Source: Leadbetterella sp031420365 (GTDB lineage Bacteria; Bacteroidota; Bacteroidia; Cytophagales; Spirosomataceae). From it: a DNA stretch of 17,767 nucleotides. The translations under genes and the position numbers were made by a program. The notes beneath the pieces are model-generated. The model saw only the letters and a program-made list of their open reading frames with translations, did no database searches and had not been told where the DNA came from. The stretch is from positions 1-17,767 of the forward strand of contig JANOMP010000257.1 in NCBI GenBank assembly GCA_031420365.1, in the 5' to 3' direction. How positions within the stretch are numbered: the first letter of the stretch is position 1; the number at the start of each line of letters is the position of its first letter. Shown in pieces: positions 15,114 through 17,767 of the stretch.

Positions 15114-16550
15114 CTATTTCTTAAATAAATCGTCCATTGTTACTTCATTTTGAACCAATTGATTGGCGTACTTATTTTTATCAACGCCGTAGCTTGTTAT
15201 CATGGTTAAATACACAGCTTTTTTAGTGTTAGTTGCCGATTTGAATATGGCCATTTTTGACCTCAAATTTTCCGAATATGATTTATCAATCGTGAAGGTG
15301 TCCAATGAAAACTTGCATTCACATAAGTTTATTACTTGGTCTCGTCTATCAATCAGCAAATCAATTTGTGTAGATTTTTCTTCTATTCCGCCACGCCATG
15401 AATGGTTCTGTGATTGCACACCGCTAATACCCAACGCCTTCTTTATGGAATTTATATGGTCTATACAAACTTGCTCAAAAGTAAATCCTTGCCAAGCCCT
15501 ATGTGCAGGATTATCAATCATATTTAGCCAAGCATTCTGTCCAAGCAACTTATTGCCTTTCAAAAACTTAAAATAAAAATTAGTGTAATAGTCAGACAGT
15601 CTGTATGTTATATTTTTTAATTTATCGTCCAGCGAATGATAAGAACTTATAAATCCACTTTCTTCTAAATCTGATAATACCTTAGTAAGCGTTCCTCCTG
15701 ATGCCGTTCCTGAACGTTGAATAATCTCTTTACGTTGCATTCCTGCGGTTTTTGTAGAAAGTACCTCAACAATTTTTTCGTATATTTCATGTTTCCGATA
15801 TAGGGAACGGTACAAATTAAAAAATTCATTTCTCAATAAGCTTCCTGTCTCAAAAAAAAGTTCCTGTACATTTTGTGTTGCACTTAAATGAGGCTGTACT
15901 GCTTCCAAATAGTAGGGAATTCCCCCCAATGCCATATAGAGTTGAACAATCTGATAACGGTCAAAGACACCGTTTTTAGCCAAAAGCATCTCCTCCGTTT
16001 CTTGTAAATTAAAAGGACTAATTTTCATTTTTTGTGTGATACGATTGTGTAGCCCTCCTGTATTGTTGATAAGCTCGTTAATCATCCAAGAGGCTGCCGA
16101 GCCACATACTATCAGTAAAATATCTTTCCGATTTGTAGCCCAACTATTCCAAAAATGCTCTAAGCCCATCATAAAATTAGAGCCTATTGTATCAAACCAT
16201 GGAAGTTCGTCAATGAAAATAACTTTTTTTTCTTGATGCGTGTTACTTTCGATGTGGCTAATTAATCGTTGAAATGCGATTAGCCAGTTTTTGGAAGGTG
16301 ATTCATAAAAAAGGGGAGACTGCCGACTAATTTCGGTGTCAAAATTGAAAAGTTGCTGATGTGTATCTGCATTTGCAAGTCCTGTTATGTGGAATGCAAA
16401 TTTTTGACTAAAATATTCTTTGATAAGAAAAGTTTTGCCCACACGTCTTCTTCCATATAAGGCCAAAAACTCAGATTTTTTACTTTCTACAATCCTTTGG
16501 AGCTTTTCTTGCTCTTTTTTTCTACCAATAATTTCTGGAATTCGTTTCAT
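15114..16550 (-). CDS. ATPase_2-type ATPase with wHTH and DUF234-like nuclease-fold domain
   Basis: This 478-residue MNS-clade STAND-related ATPase opens IPEIIGRKKEQEKL, then Walker A GRRRVGKT (33-40), Walker B IFIDELPW (111-118), and VCGSAASWM (148-156) as sensor. ALGGIPYYLEAV (207-218) is the family's helical lid signature. Residues about 256-308 form a winged helix (KIVEVLSTKTAGMQRKEIIQ, then TLTKVLSDLEESGFI). The C-terminal part contains QIDLLID (395-401) and CECKFS (410-415), matching the D..ExK core of the DUF234/PD-(D/E)XK domain. Length is normal, no lesion. Function of the family is unsettled; the wHTH could bind the operators directly upstream of its start codon. It shares family-level design, not close sequence, with the DUF4143 ATPase in the same orientation 850 bp downstream. 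Confidence 0.9.
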   Translation of the reverse strand: MKRIPEIIGRKKEQEKLQRIVESKKSEFLALYGRRRVGKTFLIKEYFSQKFAFHITGLANADTHQQLFNFDTEISRQSPLFYESPSKNWLIAFQRLISHIESNTHQEKKVIFIDELPWFDTIGSNFMMGLEHFWNSWATNRKDILLIVCGSAASWMINELINNTGGLHNRITQKMKISPFNLQETEEMLLAKNGVFDRYQIVQLYMALGGIPYYLEAVQPHLSATQNVQELFFETGSLLRNEFFNLYRSLYRKHEIYEKIVEVLSTKTAGMQRKEIIQRSGTASGGTLTKVLSDLEESGFISSYHSLDDKLKNITYRLSDYYTNFYFKFLKGNKLLGQNAWLNMIDNPAHRAWQGFTFEQVCIDHINSIKKALGISGVQSQNHSWRGGIEEKSTQIDLLIDRRDQVINLCECKFSLDTFTIDKSYSENLRSKMAIFKSATNTKKAVYLTMITSYGVDKNKYANQLVQNEVTMDDLFKK

Positions 16551-16551
16551 A

Positions 16552-16643
16552 ATCAGCCATTTTTCTGTAAAAATACAAAATTATGGCTGGATAAAAAATG
16601 CTTATCAGCCAAAATTTGTAAATTATATATAGTTTTGGCTGAT
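16552..16643. promoter_or_regulatory. Two inverted-repeat operators (four CAGCCA/TGGCTG half-sites) upstream of the ATPase_2 gene
   Basis: Half-sites lie at 16554-16559 (CAGCCA), 16584-16589 (TGGCTG), 16606-16611 (CAGCCA) and 16636-16641 (TGGCTG). They form two inverted pairs, each 36 bp long, with starts 52 bp apart. The outer pair has perfect 11-bp arms, ATCAGCCAAAA (16604-16614) and TTTTGGCTGAT (16633-16643). The nearest half-site begins 4 bp upstream of the start codon. A minus-strand TAATTTTG (16576-16583), matching the -7 consensus TAnnTTTG, lies between the half-sites of the inner pair and abuts one of them. Occupancy would block initiation. Strong candidate for autoregulation. Confidence 0.75.
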
Positions 16644-16861
16644 TTATTCAGAGAACAATTAGAAAACTAAATTTTAACTTACGAATTTATTTACTTACAA
16701 ACTTTCACTTTCGACAATTAAATTATTCGTCATTACTATTACTACTTAAAAGCTCTTTGAGCGAAATCTATAATAAAAACAACTGGCGTCTGGCTAAATT
16801 AGCAATACCATCATTATTTTAATTTGACCTTTATATTTTTCTACCATAAAGGTGATTGCAA

Positions 16862-17420
16862 TCACTTCGCTCCATCCATTAAGCTTTGCGTTAATCTTAC
16901 TGTATTTAATTTCCTGAATTTCGCATTTTCAATTTTTAACACTACGGCATTTGGCCATTTGTTATTGGTGTAAAAACGCTGCCCGTTTACAGCACTAATT
17001 ACTAAGCCAATTGGCGTGGGCGATAGGTATGTTTTGGTATCAAAATCTTTTTTATACTCCACCAGCTCGCCTTTATATCCCAAAATACTGACCTTTGTTT
17101 TATCGTTACCTTCTATGTGAGTCAAAACAAAGGCTTTTCTGTCGCCATATTTCCAATCATCGGGGCTGCTGCGGGTAACGGTGGCATAGATATATTTTTC
17201 ATCATTTGATTGGGTATACCATACATTTTCTTCTCGAATTACGGGCAATGGTTTTACTTTATAAATGGCTTCCGAATTGGCGAAATTCCACAAGGCTACT
17301 TCTTGCAAAATGGCTTCTTGCTCTATTTGGATTTCCCCGTTCGGTTTAGGGCCTACATTCATCAAAAAATTACCACCTTTTGCTCTGATTTCGGTGAGCA
17401 TATTGATGACTTTTGTGCCT
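16862..17420 (-). pseudogene. GH29 alpha-L-fucosidase, C-terminal part only
   Basis: The reading frame from the junction to TGA/TAA at 16862 encodes the end of a GH29 alpha-L-fucosidase: KSGTKVINMLTEIRAKGGNF, LMNVGPKPNGEIQIEQEAIL, then ALWNFANSEAIYKVKPLPVI and the C-terminal beta-sandwich (VWYTQSNDEKYIYATV, YTNNKWPNAVVLKIEN). The KGGN..LNVGP block closes the catalytic barrel, so what is missing is nearly the whole barrel with the nucleophile Asp and acid/base. An internal ATG at 17401 could start a 179-residue piece, but intact enzymes have about 450-550 residues. The frame remains in register up to KSG, at which point the sequence becomes the inverted SGNH copy. The usual product would be exported and release terminal L-fucose. 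Confidence 0.85.
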
Positions 17421-17767
17421 GATTTACAGTATATTAACCAAGGACATAATGGTTGGACAGCCCAAAGAATTGCTCAAAAAATAGAAACATTGAAAATTGA
17501 AAAAGTGGATGTTTATTCCGTGTTTTTGGGCACTAATGATTGGTGGGCTGGCCTTCCTTCAGGCAATTTAGAAGATTTTAAAAACAATACCGGTGCCGCC
17601 ACATTGGCTGGTTCGTTTAGAGTAATAATTGATAAACTCAAAGTGCTTAATTCTGAAGCTAAAATTATTATTATTAGCCCATTACAAAGGGGTGATTTTG
17701 TATATATTAACAGTTTTAAAAACAATGCTTTTGGAAGCTATAAAGACAAAAAAAACCAATCATTGGA
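17418..17767 (+). pseudogene. Second, 5'-truncated copy of the SGNH esterase gene
   Basis: These 350 bp align without gaps to 11811-12160 of the intact SGNH gene; I count 13 mismatches (about 96 % identity). The frame is preserved and includes NQGHNGWTAQ and FLGTNDWWAG. Seven substitutions fall in or near one hotspot, changing KAAIYSV to KVDVYSV and EDY..TVAG to EDF..TLAG, so the copy has diverged and is not a simple sequencing duplicate. Codons 1-56, with the signal peptide and nucleophile Ser, are absent. An in-frame ATG at 17406 (MTFVPDLQY) exists by chance at the join, but the product would lack the catalytic Ser. The copy continues beyond the window. Confidence 0.9.

Noticed and set aside
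12889..16550. Known multi-gene defence system (restriction, Abi, CBASS or similar)
   Set aside because: No methylase, cyclase, toxin effector or recognised partner gene accompanies the two ATPases.
16644..16861. RNA gene or small CDS between the ATPase operators and the fucosidase remnant
   Set aside because: AT-rich, with frequent stops and no stable hairpin beyond background.

Overview
The window looks like an accessory region of a Bacteroidota chromosome. The DNA is AT-rich. One promoter fits the Bacteroidota -33 TTTG / -7 TAnnTTTG pattern exactly. The protein families present are also ones common in that phylum: a DUF5060-type secreted glycosidase, a PQQ-type sugar dehydrogenase, a propeller/HEAT/cytochrome c protein, DUF4143 and ATPase_2 ATPases, and an ISL3/ISAon1-like transposase remnant. 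I cannot place it to genus.

Region 1 (about 1-2660), minus strand: a small cassette array. It holds a DnaQ-like exonuclease, a ParD/ParE-like toxin-antitoxin pair and a HigB/HigA-like pair. Three imperfect palindromes with attC-like architecture each sit just 3' of one of these genes or pairs, and all genes point the same way. No integrase is in view, so this resembles a cluster of attC sites lacking an integrase. In both toxin-antitoxin pairs the antitoxin is open and the toxin is broken.

Region 2 (about 2690-3340): debris. It contains the C-terminal end of a transposase and the C-terminal end of an alpha/beta hydrolase, both disrupted, followed by a perfect 24-bp palindrome.

Region 3 (about 3367-12470), plus strand: a series of exported carbohydrate-active or redox proteins with decayed genes between them. 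Intact: a DUF5060/apiosidase-like glycosidase, a six-bladed Kelch protein, a sugar dehydrogenase, a propeller-HEAT-cytochrome c fusion, and an SGNH esterase 12 bp downstream of it. Decayed: a sulfatase with its middle deleted, the first codons of a four-carbon acid sugar kinase, the tail of a REP-associated transposase beside a GC-rich inverted pair, and the tail of an unknown protein. Together with the truncated GH29 fucosidase at the right edge, the set suggests a partly decayed locus for breaking down and oxidising a complex, possibly sulfated and fucosylated, glycan.

Region 4 (about 12490-16650), minus strand: two separate AAA ATPases with C-terminal nuclease-like domains (DUF4143 type and ATPase_2/DUF234 type). 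Each is preceded, within about 100 bp of its start codon, by its own regularly spaced repeat array: three direct repeats at an exact 33-bp period for the first, four CAGCCA/TGGCTG half-sites in two 36-bp inverted pairs for the second. I consider this the best candidate for an incompletely described system. Between the two genes is a GC-richer island of unclear nature.

Region 5 (16862-17767): the C-terminal third of a GH29 alpha-L-fucosidase on the minus strand abuts a second, 5'-truncated copy of the SGNH gene on the plus strand (337 of 350 positions identical to 11811-12160). The junction shows short microhomology, so it is a rearrangement breakpoint or an assembly join.
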